Source: Brachionus manjavacas (Eukaryota > Rotifera > Eurotatoria > Ploima > Brachionidae). From it: a DNA stretch of 64,000 nucleotides. The notes beneath the pieces are model-generated. The model was not told the DNA's origin. It did not search any database and saw nothing but the letters and a program-made list of their open reading frames with translations. The stretch's first letter is position 1. The number at the start of each line of letters is the position of its first letter. The stretch is from NCBI GenBank assembly GCA_019054805.1, contig JAHQIY010000009.1, forward strand, positions 62,001 to 126,000, in the 5' to 3' direction. Below, one piece after another: positions 45,301 to 54,314 of this stretch. The position numbers and the translations under genes were made by a program.

Positions 45301-46368
45301 GTCGAAACAAGAGTCGAGGATTTTTTTCAGCACACTACAATTGAACATCGAGTTGAGTCCGTTGAACAAGTAGCGCACCTCGACCGAGTATTCGCTTATT
45401 TTTTTCCCAATTAGTGGTATATTGACGAATTTTTGCAAAAATTCTCTATTTTTCAAATCTATTTGGTCTTTTTCGTCCATGAAAAGACGATAGACTAGGC
45501 CCACATGCAGATTGATCGAGTTCATTAGATTGGGGGAGAGCAAGTAGTTGACAATATTCAAGCCTTTGATGTCCTCAAAGTCGTACTCGTTCGAAATGAT
45601 GTTCGACTTGTACTCGTTCTTCGATCTAAATATGCCCGGGCTTTCGAACAAAACAGCTTTGGTCTCGACCTCGAAAAAGTCCTCAAAGTCGAACACATAA
45701 TCGGCCTTGATGTACTTTTCGCAAAAGTAAATGCAGTTTTCGGCCAGCCATGCTCCATTGCTAAAACCAGTGAAGGAAAGAGTGCAGCGAAGTTGCTTGG
45801 CTATCCTGTAGCATCTCTCAGTGACTTCGTAGCATTTTACCAATTGAGGAACGTACTCATGCAGCAAAATTCCGCTAAGATTGTTGACCAGAGTGCTCTC
45901 TTTTTTGAAAAAATCCGACGCCTTTGCTTCAATTCCTCGGTGAGCCAATATCGACTGTCCCTTGTACTTGTTGTAGTACAAAGCAGCAAAATACATTGAT
46001 CCTCTTTTCGAGCTTGACTCGTCATTTGGCAGCGCAAAAGTTTCGATCACCTTCCAGTTTTTGTCCGATTCTAGGGTATCACCTCTCTTCAGTTTATCGT
46101 TGTAGACATCGTAGCTCAGCTTGCAATGCACATAATCACTCGAAAAACGACAGTATTCATTGTTGTTTTGAACAAGCTTTTTTTCAATTTTGTCAACTAG
46201 TTTTTTGGTCTGCGCATTTTTTGGCATGTGCATTGGCCAAATAATATCGCCAAACTTTATCTTGCGCGAAACCAACCTGTAGGTCTCTTCGAGGACTTGC
46301 TCGTCTATTTTGTCTTGATAGAACTCGACTAGTCCGTCGCTGTTTTTAAACAAGCCTTGTTTGCTCAT
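42373..46368 (-). CDS. Lipase-like/NB-ARC/TPR protein (NLR-type STAND NTPase)
   Basis: One intronless frame of 1,331 residues starting MSKQGLFKNS. Residues about 120-300 look like a lipase/alpha-beta hydrolase: SILAHRG, then the nucleophile-elbow LSFTGFSNGAWLAE with GxSxG at 201-205 (S203). The central NTPase has the P-loop GKPGTGKS (660-667) after an RRKNILEEL lead-in, a Walker B LVLFIFDNV (735-743) and the NB-ARC-like KILITTRN (763-770), followed by helical and winged-helix-like sequence. From about residue 1020 to the end there are several TPR repeats (NLGICNFYLEKINESVNLLN, NLAHCYFNLDNVDKALIYYK, NNIGVCHLKLEDYKNALHYC), kinesin-light-chain-like. Effector + NB-ARC + TPR is the NLR/STAND plan; fungal SesB-type NLRs also join an alpha/beta hydrolase to NB-ARC and TPR. 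Expected role: a cytosolic sensor that oligomerises and activates the hydrolase. It is divergent from the TIR gene 276 bp away. Confidence 0.85.
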   Translation of the reverse strand: MSKQGLFKNSDGLVEFYQDKIDEQVLEETYRLVSRKIKFGDIIWPMHMPKNAQTKKLVDKIEKKLVQNNNEYCRFSSDYVHCKLSYDVYNDKLKRGDTLESDKNWKVIETFALPNDESSSKRGSMYFAALYYNKYKGQSILAHRGIEAKASDFFKKESTLVNNLSGILLHEYVPQLVKCYEVTERCYRIAKQLRCTLSFTGFSNGAWLAENCIYFCEKYIKADYVFDFEDFFEVETKAVLFESPGIFRSKNEYKSNIISNEYDFEDIKGLNIVNYLLSPNLMNSINLHVGLVYRLFMDEKDQIDLKNREFLQKFVNIPLIGKKISEYSVEVRYLFNGLNSMFNCSVLKKILDSCFDPVTESAKSYCQMLSWPLIKIDFYKNIKENLKDLVDKTFENLLEMIPFLNQIEIVSKPIQLVTRKITAKLTQSLMEGFTPAIHVLICVMIEYFKDNLDLKFCNNSLFFKREDEINQIVVNNEYIKKNYASSQKQKSTSTDKNLERKIEEKFSLFYNSNYIPVRKRKVESLLLNLSDDYSRNVDWILYHLKRGSHYKNVKSKIVRNHLASLRDFYEIENVNVKEKVIYVIRIRNEQFHFEKLRESILRILSISREDIREIIFRNNSITNLNFAHNLGIRRAFVRRKNILEELTELFYENSVIYLYGKPGTGKSLLAKEFGFRFLQSGRVRFFESEDKFQFLNSYHKFLLNFLDEYTTDFRSVDYDKLSEIACVKLLQQESLVLFIFDNVELFDAIQKEVCDFMHNEKIKILITTRNKDFNRTFKSIEVKFFDKKEAIDYVNLHNEEALINKEIKNSIISKIGIKNEQNEIEILPKTLEINIKYLLENYITDDLKNLLNRDDFQIFEYVFRTLDPDQTEMLKYFSFMNPKRINVLIVKDICQMESKTERSSKITDCIMKLSNIGIIDVHKKEKCLSMHRLIRNEIKKIFDTVNEKKQYLNKLIEFILKNLKENIEANNEDLNDEFLEHLYEIVKENFAYIKNVLKMINSFLTTTLSDKKIFELILKISQEIHNILVLSNGIDKSLVDCSISNLGICNFYLEKINESVNLLNRAADQPGDNFQRAQSLYFLAQCYTQLNNDEKGVDFFQKSFDMYKRLYKNKIAERPILCDCLNYMAGCYLKLNKLEKAIDVYLEIEAHFGKNKDMYKCMFNLAHCYFNLDNVDKALIYYKKSLRILDEKEINEKDESELAKISNSIGFCLSKKSQFKESLAFYEKAYDFQLNAVNYDVDTDTDKTNIELSSYLNNIGVCHLKLEDYKNALHYCEQAIKMRKLVDENDHLDLVVSLKNLALCYYKNGQETEADKYYQEGELILKSLKNK

Positions 46369-46644
46369 GTTTATTTAATTTAATTAATGCAAACAAATAC
46401 TTAATTTTGGCAATATTGAAAAAAAAAATTTATTTTAGTGTTCAAAATTTTAAGCTTTTATTTCCACAAGGTGTTAAAATTTAGTCAATAATTCATTTGA
46501 TCAAATACCTCAAAAATAAAAAGGTAACAATACAGTTTACTCAAACCTGAAGCATTTAAAATTTTAATTTTTGTTTTTAATAAAATTATTGAAAAAAAAT
46601 TCGTACATTTTTTTGTTTTGAATTTTTATTTTAGCAAATTTAAA
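46369..46644. promoter_or_regulatory. Shared intergenic region of the NLR and TIR genes
   Basis: This 276-bp AT-rich gap separates the two divergent start codons and must hold both promoters, possibly as one bidirectional promoter. Just before the TIR start, TTTATTTTAG (about 46,625-46,634) is a good 3' splice-site match, so a 5'-UTR intron or trans-splice acceptor is possible. Confidence 0.5.
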
Positions 46645-48366
46645 ATGGGCAATGGCGCCATACAACAAGTGAGCGAACCAGCTAATCCAAACAATGCCAG
46701 CATTGACGAGATCTTTCTCAACATTAATCAATCATCGCCAAGATCGTCAAAATCTAGAGATTCAGTCGGTGTCGTTTCAAAAGACATAATTGCATTCTAT
46801 TGCACTCAATGGGAGCAAACAAACAAAATTTTAGAGCCCGAGGAGCCAACTTGTTCCATTTATTTAAGCTACTGCTGGTTTGACGAACAACAACCGCACC
46901 AAATCGCTAAAAAATTCACTGAACACGGCCTCAATGTTACAATGGACAAGGACAAAATGTCGCTGGATGCGTCAAATGCCATCTTTAAAAGTGACGTCAT
47001 TGTTTTATGCATTAGCAAATCGTACATGAGCTGTGACGCGTGTTTAAGAGAGGCTAATTTGTCTTTCCAACAAGAGGTGCCCATCGTTCCCATTTTACTG
47101 GTGCCACGTTACAAGCCAGACATCTGGCTAGCTCAAATAATTGCAGGCAAAAAGTATAAACTAATTACCACTGATTTAAAGAAGTACGACTACAACACCT
47201 CGAAAGATGTCATTTTAAAAGATCTCAAAGCAGTTTGCTCCAGAGTGGTTAAGAAAAAATCGACTCTAATGAAAAAAATTAATTTTACAAATAAACAACT
47301 AACAACACAAATAAAAAAGTACAATTCTAATTTTACTAAACAAATTTTAAACGAGAAAAAATTAATTGATCAAAATAAAGAACACATAGACAAAGTGTTC
47401 GACGATTTGATTCAAAGTGATAGATTAAAAAATGAACTTGGCAGTGTTTACAGATGGCTGAACAAGTATCCGAATGTGACTATTTCTAATTATACTCCGT
47501 TTAGTCCGACAGGCGACATCAACGACGCCGTCTTTGCCGTGGCCGATGAAGTCAAAGAAAATTTCAAAAAAAAATTGCAACCCTCCACCAGCTTCGGAAC
47601 TCAGCCAACAATTTTGAAAAAAAAAACAGTTAATTTGTGTTTTATTGCCAAGGCTAATCAGATAAGAAGACCAAAAGAAGATGGCATGATTGATTCGGCC
47701 ACTGAACTTTATATGAAATTGATTAAAAGATCGTGGAAATTTGATACAAACTTACCGAATAAAAAGCTAGCATGGACTACTATAGAAAATCGAGACTTTA
47801 ATAATCGACCAGCTAGAACTAGTGAAGAGATAGAGAGAAGAAAAAAGCTTGACAGTGACTTGAATATTGGTAGAAAAAGACGTGTGCAGCTATCCAAGTA
47901 CTTCAAATGTGAACTTGATAGATTTTGTAAGTTTGCTCAAAAAATGCTGGACAATTTGGTGATGTTTGAAGAGTTTTGTAAACGTTTTGCCGAGGAAAAA
48001 AATCAATTGAGTGTTGAGCCGACGACCAGCTCCAATTCTCTAGTCCAAAAGCATCTAATATTGAACCATGAGTCGCAATTTTTAAAAGAAGCAAATGAAA
48101 ATTGTTTAGATGAAGGAAAAAATGAAAGTGAATCTGAAAAGTTCAAGCACGAGCCTAATGCTTTGGATTTTGGAAAAAAAAATAAAATGATCCTAAAAAG
48201 AGAGCATTCTTTGATGAACTGTGAGCCGCAATTTTTAAAATATGAAGAAAATGTGAATTTTTTGAGTCACGACAAGATTGAAAGTAAATCCGAGAAATTT
48301 AAAGAACAACATCCAATATTGGAATATGAGCCGCAATTTTTTATGATAGATTTTTATTTTAAATAA
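46645..48366 (+). CDS. TIR-domain protein with C-terminal EPQFL repeats
   Basis: The ATG at 46645 (MGNGAIQQ) is preferred because the frame upstream has no other ATG; this gives 573 residues, intronless. The TIR domain spans about residues 68-200: CSIYLSYCWFD (beta-A), KFTEHGLNVTMDKDKM (box 2 region), SDVIVLCISKSYM, then CDACLREANLS, where E136 aligns with the catalytic Glu of NADase TIRs (the WCLxEL position in plants). A helical, Lys-rich region (205-350) and a conserved-looking block (NLCFIAKANQIRRPKEDG to about 470) follow. The tail (about 470-573) repeats an E[PS]QFLK-type motif three times with similar spacers. There is no transmembrane segment. Gly2 suggests N-myristoylation, but Ile6 does not fit the usual pattern. 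It is probably an innate-immune adaptor or NADase partnered with the divergent NLR gene. Confidence 0.85.
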   Translation: MGNGAIQQVSEPANPNNASIDEIFLNINQSSPRSSKSRDSVGVVSKDIIAFYCTQWEQTNKILEPEEPTCSIYLSYCWFDEQQPHQIAKKFTEHGLNVTMDKDKMSLDASNAIFKSDVIVLCISKSYMSCDACLREANLSFQQEVPIVPILLVPRYKPDIWLAQIIAGKKYKLITTDLKKYDYNTSKDVILKDLKAVCSRVVKKKSTLMKKINFTNKQLTTQIKKYNSNFTKQILNEKKLIDQNKEHIDKVFDDLIQSDRLKNELGSVYRWLNKYPNVTISNYTPFSPTGDINDAVFAVADEVKENFKKKLQPSTSFGTQPTILKKKTVNLCFIAKANQIRRPKEDGMIDSATELYMKLIKRSWKFDTNLPNKKLAWTTIENRDFNNRPARTSEEIERRKKLDSDLNIGRKRRVQLSKYFKCELDRFCKFAQKMLDNLVMFEEFCKRFAEEKNQLSVEPTTSSNSLVQKHLILNHESQFLKEANENCLDEGKNESESEKFKHEPNALDFGKKNKMILKREHSLMNCEPQFLKYEENVNFLSHDKIESKSEKFKEQHPILEYEPQFFMIDFYFK

Positions 48367-50509
48367 ATATGTGAAAAAATCATGCTTAAATCACATGCAG
48401 AATTGAAATATATACTTTAAAACTATGAGAATGTAATCATATTATGTAATGTAATTTTAAACTTTTATTTTAACTTTAAACTATTATTATTATTTATTAG
48501 TTTAAAGCCCCATAGGCAAAATTACAAAAAATTACATTAAATTCGAGTTAAATTTAAAAAAAGAAAGAAAATTGCACTAGTGTTACTTAGTAAAAAAGTT
48601 TACTCTCCAAAGATCATTTAAAATTTTATAAAAATAAAAGTAATCCAATTTTAGTTCCATATTGATTGTCATTTGCGAGCAAAAAAATTAATCAATTAAT
48701 CAATTAATTGTTAATAGTTTCATTTTAAATTAATTTATAAACAAGTCGCGGCGTCCGCACCTCCCCTCCTTTGTTTGTTTACCTTGATTTAAGATAAGCG
48801 TTGATTTTTTTATAACTTTTTTATTTGACAGCTAGTACAGAGAGTACAAAAGGGTATAAGTATAATTCTTTCCTTTGTATGTCTTTTTGCTATCGTAAAA
48901 TCAACATATAAAATTTGTCGTATTTGTTCCCGTAATGGGTCTATAGACTAAGGAATGACAAACTTTAATTGGCCTTGAATTGAATTCTTCTAATAGTTGA
49001 TTATATTAATTATAGTAATAAAACCATTTAAAATTTTGGACAATTTTATTTACGAACTTAAAATAGAAACGAGAATAATCTAATAATTCTTTTTTTTACT
49101 AATCAAAGATTGCTTTAAATTAACTAATAATTCTTTTAATTCATTCTTTTGGTCATAAAATTTTTTGACATTATCAACAAAATTTTTATATTCTTTAATT
49201 TCAATATTCAAATTTGGAAAAAAATTCAAAGTCTGATCCTATGGAAAATATATCAAAAAAAAATTAGCGCTTTATTCAATTGATTATTTGTCAAATACAA
49301 CTATGAAAAATTTTTGAAAATAATTTATATATTTATTATATTAATAAGTCTTAATGTTAGTTCGAAAAATATTTTGATTTGATGCAGATCATTTAGTTTT
49401 ATTAGCTATTTTTTTAAAGTTTGACCAAATTTTAATTTTGGATGTCACTAAAAAAAGAGCACTGGTTTTAAAAAGAGTAATTTTCAATTTTAATGACATG
49501 TCTTAAAAATGAATAAATTTAACTATTTTTTAGATAAAACTGACTAACTTTTAATGATCCTTTAATAGTCCTTCTTCAAATACAAAATTGGCTCCAAACT
49601 TTACACTTAGTTCAATGTTTTCTAAATATTATTATTATAATTATACAAAACAAAAAATAAAAATGAGTGTCTTTTACGTAAAAAGAAAGAGAAAAAAATT
49701 GAACAAAAATAGTTGAAGTTTAAAATTTTTTAATATCGAAATTTATTTTTGTTAATTCTTGTTTATTTTTGGTGTTGAGTTGTTTGTCTTCCTTGTAAGA
49801 CATCTCCGCAAGCATGCTTGCCGTAGCTTATTTTAATTATTATTATTATTATTAATTAACTATGAAATATTCTATTAACGGAATGAAAACTAAAATACGG
49901 AAATTTTAAAGAGCAAACAATCTAAAACATTATTTAATCACGAGAGAATGAAAACAGTTTTGAAATGAAATTTATAAATTAATTAATTTGAAAAAAAAAT
50001 ATTAATTTTGAGATTTTTTCTTCTTTCTGAATGGACTTCATCAGCACAACATTATAGCTAATACCAATATTTTTTTTTATTTTTTTATCGTTTAAGTTAA
50101 TAAAAGAAATAAGAAGCCATTTAAAATATCAACCAAATTCTGCAAAATTTATCAGCTAATACAAACTCTGTACACCACCCTAATTAATTCTGTGCAATAA
50201 ATTTAATTTTAATAATTTTCTATAATACATTTAATGCTTTGCAGACTTGCAGAGGTTTAGCAGAGATTTAATTTTGGTGGTTCAAAGTTTGCATCAGCTG
50301 ATACATTTTGCAGAACAATTTTAAGATACATGTAAAAAAGTATTTCATCGTAAATTTTTGCTTTTGTTCTTTGCAATTATCTTTTCAAATAATAAAAAAA
50401 AATTTATTAAAATTTGAAAGATATTCTTGGAAAATGATTGTCACAACAAATTAATCAATATTTTCTTTGGAGTGTTTGTATTTTAGTTTAAATAAAGAAT
50501 ATTATAATA
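48367..50509. other. Intergenic DNA with a possible minus-strand terminal exon
   Basis: AT-rich. On the minus strand, 49243-49088 follows a TTTTCCATAG acceptor and reads about 51 residues of coiled-coil-like sequence (including EYKNFVDNVKKFYDQKNELK) to a stop. A second coding-like bit lies at 49,622-49,550. I could not link them into a gene. A short GC-rich stretch (GTCGCGGCGTCCGCACCTCC) occurs near 48,745. Confidence 0.3.
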
Positions 50510-51378
50510 CAGTCGAGTCTTGTTATAAAGATGCTGATTAATACGATATTCGCTTTATGACGATATTTTTTTTCATAATTTACAATCCCCAATATAATAA
50601 CGTGTTAAATTTATTTGTTAATACGATAAGTTTATTCAGAAAAAAAAAACAAATCAGTTCTTATTCATCGTTTTTAATACGATATTGATCTTTTAAACAA
50701 AAAACTTGAAATTTCGAATGATTTTAATAAAAATAATCCCACTGTAACAGAACTTGTGAAAAAATATAATAGACCTCAGAGTACTGTTTCTTCTATTCTT
50801 AATGCAGAGAATCAGGAAAAGATAAAAAACTTATATGAAAATAATTTAATCAATCCTAACTCTAAAAGAATGAGAGGTTCTAATCATGTTAAATTTGAAG
50901 AGGTCCTTGATCACTGGTTAAAATCAGTTATGTTATTTAAATATTACTCTTAACGGTCCATTGATTCAAGCCCAAGCTATGAAATATGCAACTATGTTAA
51001 ATCAAACTGATTTTAAAGCTAGCAATGGATGGTTAAACGGATTTAAAAAAAAGGCATAATATTACCTTTAAAATTATTGCATAGATAAACTACGATTGTA
51101 TTTTTCCCAAAAGAACGAAGACTGTTCTTTATTCATTGATCAGTTGTCTAAAATGGATCAATTTTGTAGCGTCGATCAGTCTTTTCAAAGTAAAATTGAT
51201 AAATATTTTTCTATTTAATTTATTTATTTTTTTTAATTAAACAATAATTCCTTAAAAAAAATTTATTTTCAATTTTTTTCTTCCCATCCTTTAACATGCA
51301 AATTTGATTAATACGATATTGGTTAATACGATGTCCATTTTTTCCGCCCAAACACATCGTATTATCCAGACTCGACTG
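50510..51378 (+). mobile_element. pogo/Tigger transposon, internally deleted
   Basis: The ends are inverted repeats beginning CAGTCGAGTCT and ending AGACTCGACTG, flanked by TA on both sides, the Tc1/mariner target duplication. TTAATACGAT motifs recur near both ends. The interior encodes the CENP-B-like N-terminus and a short C-terminal tail of a pogo transposase with the DDE core missing. Length 869 bp. Confidence 0.85.
50690..51220 (+). pseudogene. pogo/CENP-B-like transposase remnant
   Basis: The first helix-turn-helix reads VTELVKKYNRPQSTVSSILN. The second (after a frameshift near 50,935) reads NGPLIQAQAMKYATMLNQTD and FKASNGWLNGFKKR, the hallmark of HTH_Tnp_Tc5/CENP-B domains. The frame then drops to a short end resembling the tail of DDE_1 transposases (DQFCSVDQSFQSKIDKYF). 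The DDE catalytic domain between them is deleted. The remnant could still bind DNA if the frameshift is recent. Confidence 0.75.
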
Positions 51379-51394
51379 TATACAAAAAAGAAAT

Positions 51395-51640
51395 GATTTT
51401 TCTGCCGCAGTGAGTGCTAGACACGTTTTTTTCTCGAACAGAGTAGCTCCGCACTGGAATAGACTTCCTGAGGAGGTGGTTAAAGCTAAGACAGTTAATG
51501 ACTTCCAAGTAGCATTAGATAGGTTTAACTTATTTGGCTGCTAAAGCTTCATACGCCTTTAAGTGGTGATGAGCTCAGATTTCCTACTTGTTAGGATTTC
51601 GCAGCAAGAACTACTACTACTACTACTACTACTACTAAGT
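51395..51640 (+). mobile_element. CR1-like LINE, 3' end only
   Basis: The forward frame 51407-51544 reads SARHVFFSNRVAPHWNRLPE then VNDFQVALDRF and a stop, matching the conserved end of CR1/L2/Jockey ORF2 (FSNRVxxxWNxLPxxVV...FKxxLDxF). A short 3' UTR ends in (ACT)n at 51,612-51,637, a microsatellite tail typical of such LINEs. The 5' part is missing and the pogo element ends about 15 bp upstream. Confidence 0.7.
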
Positions 51641-53075
51641 AAGCATTATCATATATTTAAAATCGAAAGAGAAATGCCAGGAATCAAGAGAACGAGAAGT
51701 GTAAACCCAAGTAAAAAAATATAAAATTCAAAAATTAAAAAAAATTTATGCATAATTCATGTAATTCTTAAGCTAAATGATTTCTTGAATACAAAAAATT
51801 CAACGTGAATTTTACCAAAAATCTTTAAATAATAAATACAAATTTACGACAGAAATTTAAGGGAATGGTATCTTTAATAAAAATAAATAAAGATAAAAAA
51901 ATTTAATTTAAAAAATAAATAAAAAAAGTAATCTAAAAAACAATAAATAAAAAATATTAAAAGCCGAAAAATTGAATAAAATTTAAAAAGAAAATGAAAA
52001 AAATCGCATGCAAAATGAAGTTTTAAACTTATTATGGAACAAAAGGTATCATAAAAGATTTATTTTACAATTTTTCTATCATAAAAGGACATTTTGATCT
52101 GATTTAAATGGAATAGTTTCAAAAAAACGGGACATCAAATTCTCATCATCAATAATCATAAATTTTTAAAGTTCTGCAACAGATTCAAGCTTCACGTCAC
52201 CAGAAGAGGAAATAACCAAGAGTCTTCCCCATTTTCATCTGATTCCTCAAATAAATAAATAAGCGATATTTAATTTTAGATAAATTATTTGCCATTTATG
52301 ACTCAAAAAAAGTAAAACCAAAAGAAAATTGAAAAATTAATTGGAAATAATAAATAATTAGATACTCAATTAATTATTTAGTTATTTCTATGAAATTATT
52401 CTCGATTATTTTTCAATAAAGTTATTTTCTCTAAAGCTGTCAATTTTTTTCTCATTAAATTTTTTCAAAAGTAGATTTTTCATTAATGATAGTTTTCCAT
52501 AGGGTTATCAAACTTGATAGATCCAAGAAATATTCTCAGCATTTTGTATGCATAAAGCTTTTGTCCCAGTTTTCAAAACTAGTCAATCCTAACAATTTGA
52601 GACTATGATCAAAAATTTTGTTCCGGAATAATGGTATAAATTTGTTTTCTCTCTGTTTGACTTGTGTTTGGATTTTTTTGAAACCTTTTTATAGGGTTTT
52701 GCATTAATTTCCTCTAAATAATCTTTAGAAATTTGTGAAAGATTTGACTCATTTTAGTCTCTTTCTTTTTTATTATTCTTAGATATTATTTGAATTTTAT
52801 TTTAACTAAATGTCTGACTTGAAATAATCAGAGCTTAAATAGGAAAGCAATTTCCGTGATGTTTTTTCTTTTTTTTTCTTTAAAGCAGCGATTGATTTAA
52901 ATTTTTAAACCTAATTTATAAACTAATTCATTTTAAAAATTTTCTCTTTGAATTAAACTTAAGACATCATTAAACATGAATGCATGACAATTAAAATAAA
53001 AATTGTATCTCTTTTAATTTAATCAAATATTTTTTTATTAATAAATGAAAAAAAACATATAACTTTATTTAATTT
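51641..53075. other. Intergenic DNA, no supported gene
   Basis: AT-rich. On the minus strand 52,090-52,250 shows coding-like bits in two frames (EESDENGEDSWLF; MIIDDENLMSRFFETIPF) with a stop between. This could be a decayed or unresolved spliced gene. Confidence 0.3.
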
Positions 53076-54314
53076 TTAAATTAAACTTTGATCTTTTTTT
53101 TTCTTTTTGTTCCGAATCAAAGGCCACATAAACAAACTAATTCCTGAAATCAACATCAGCAGTCCGCTTATAAAAAAACTTTTGTCATAATCTCCGGTCA
53201 AGTCTTTGAGTCTGCCAAGCAGCGGTGATCCAAGTAGAATGGAAAAGCCTTGCACAAATTGAAGTATTCCAAAAGCCAGAGTCAAGTTGGCCAAGCCCAA
53301 CGAATCAATGACCAAGCTAGACTGAAGAACATAATTGACACTTGTGGCAAAACCGAACAAAAATGAGTAAACAAAAATGTAATAGACATTGTGCAGCCAT
53401 GGAAGTGCGCATGTAATCAGACCAGAAAAAATTATACACAAAGAATAAATGAGCCACGTGGATGATTTGCAATAATCGGCTATAAATCCGATGGCAATCT
53501 GGCCGATTAGAGTGGATAATCCGATTAGGGATATTGATATTGAGTTTGGATCATTAAATTGTCTATGCTTTATGTGACTTGGCAAAAAGTTATAGGGTGC
53601 AATGATCACAAACGATAGAACAAAATAAGAAAAGTTTACCAGCAAAAATCTTTTATTTAAGCAAATTATTTTCAGTTCTTCTTTTAGGCTCCGCTTTGGC
53701 ACATCGTCACACTTCTCTTTTTCTAATTGTTTAGCTTTTACAGGACGAAAAAGACACGCAGATATAAATGTATGAGAACTGATTGCCCCAAAGAGGAAAC
53801 AAGCGTCCATCCAGCCAAATTCTGATATCAAATATTCAGAAACCGGCGACAAAACAAACAGACCCAAGCCGGATCCGGACACCGCGATGCCGGTAGCCAA
53901 TGCCCTCTTTTTGTCAAAGTAATACGAGATTATCAAGTAGGCAGGAATGTAGATCATTGCTAGACCAGAACTCAACATGACACCAACTACCAGATTCAGA
54001 GAGATTAGATTTGTGACTATAAATCGAGTTAACACAAAACTCAATGTGACTAAAGTGGATCCGACTAGTGCGATGACTCTGCAGTTGTATTTTTCGATTA
54101 AATAGCATACTAGGGGGGATAAAAATAATGGAACTGCTTGGAGGAGACCGGTGGTCAGAAACATCAGGCCCTCGTTTTCGTCAAAGTGTTCGATTAGCTC
54201 GCGGGTGAATATTCCAAAAGATAGAGACACTCCATCGGCTATAAAATAGACAATAAACGAGCCTATCACTATTAAACATTTAAATAAATTCAGGTGTTCA
54301 AAGTCTAATTTCAT
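53076..54314 (-). CDS. MFS transporter, SLC16 (monocarboxylate transporter)-like
   Basis: An intronless 412-residue protein with about 12 hydrophobic segments, the usual size for an animal monocarboxylate transporter. TM1 contains FIADGVSLSFGIFTREL, matching the family's conserved [D/E]G..xxFG motif. The TM4-TM5 loop has YYFDKKRALATGIAVSGSGL, the SLC16 signature YF.kRR.lA.G.a.aGs..G. A charged central loop (about residues 195-215, KAKQLEKEKCDDVPKRSLKE) divides the two six-helix halves. The C-terminus is short and basic (RNKKKKKDQ). A plasma-membrane proton-coupled or facilitated carrier of small organic acids is expected. The exact substrate cannot be read from the sequence, and many invertebrate SLC16 members are orphans. 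The start is the first ATG, four codons before the Phe of MKLDFEHLN. Confidence 0.85.
   Translation of the reverse strand: MKLDFEHLNLFKCLIVIGSFIVYFIADGVSLSFGIFTRELIEHFDENEGLMFLTTGLLQAVPLFLSPLVCYLIEKYNCRVIALVGSTLVTLSFVLTRFIVTNLISLNLVVGVMLSSGLAMIYIPAYLIISYYFDKKRALATGIAVSGSGLGLFVLSPVSEYLISEFGWMDACFLFGAISSHTFISACLFRPVKAKQLEKEKCDDVPKRSLKEELKIICLNKRFLLVNFSYFVLSFVIIAPYNFLPSHIKHRQFNDPNSISISLIGLSTLIGQIAIGFIADYCKSSTWLIYSLCIIFSGLITCALPWLHNVYYIFVYSFLFGFATSVNYVLQSSLVIDSLGLANLTLAFGILQFVQGFSILLGSPLLGRLKDLTGDYDKSFFISGLLMLISGISLFMWPLIRNKKKKKDQSLI

Noticed and set aside
43457..46244. Several plus-strand open frames of 60-106 codons
   Set aside because: All are antisense shadows of the 1,331-residue NLR frame with no motif of their own.
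46645..46665. Confident N-myristoylation of the TIR protein as a substrate of the NMT at 60.5 kb
   Set aside because: Gly2 is present, but residue 6 is Ile, which does not fit the usual Ser/Thr/Ala/Gly/Cys/Asn preference; proximity of the two genes is not evidence.
42373..48366. NLR/TIR pair as a bacterial operon or contaminant
   Set aside because: The genes are divergent, lack ribosome binding sites, and share AT-rich flanks and eukaryotic transposons with the rest; lack of introns alone is not enough.
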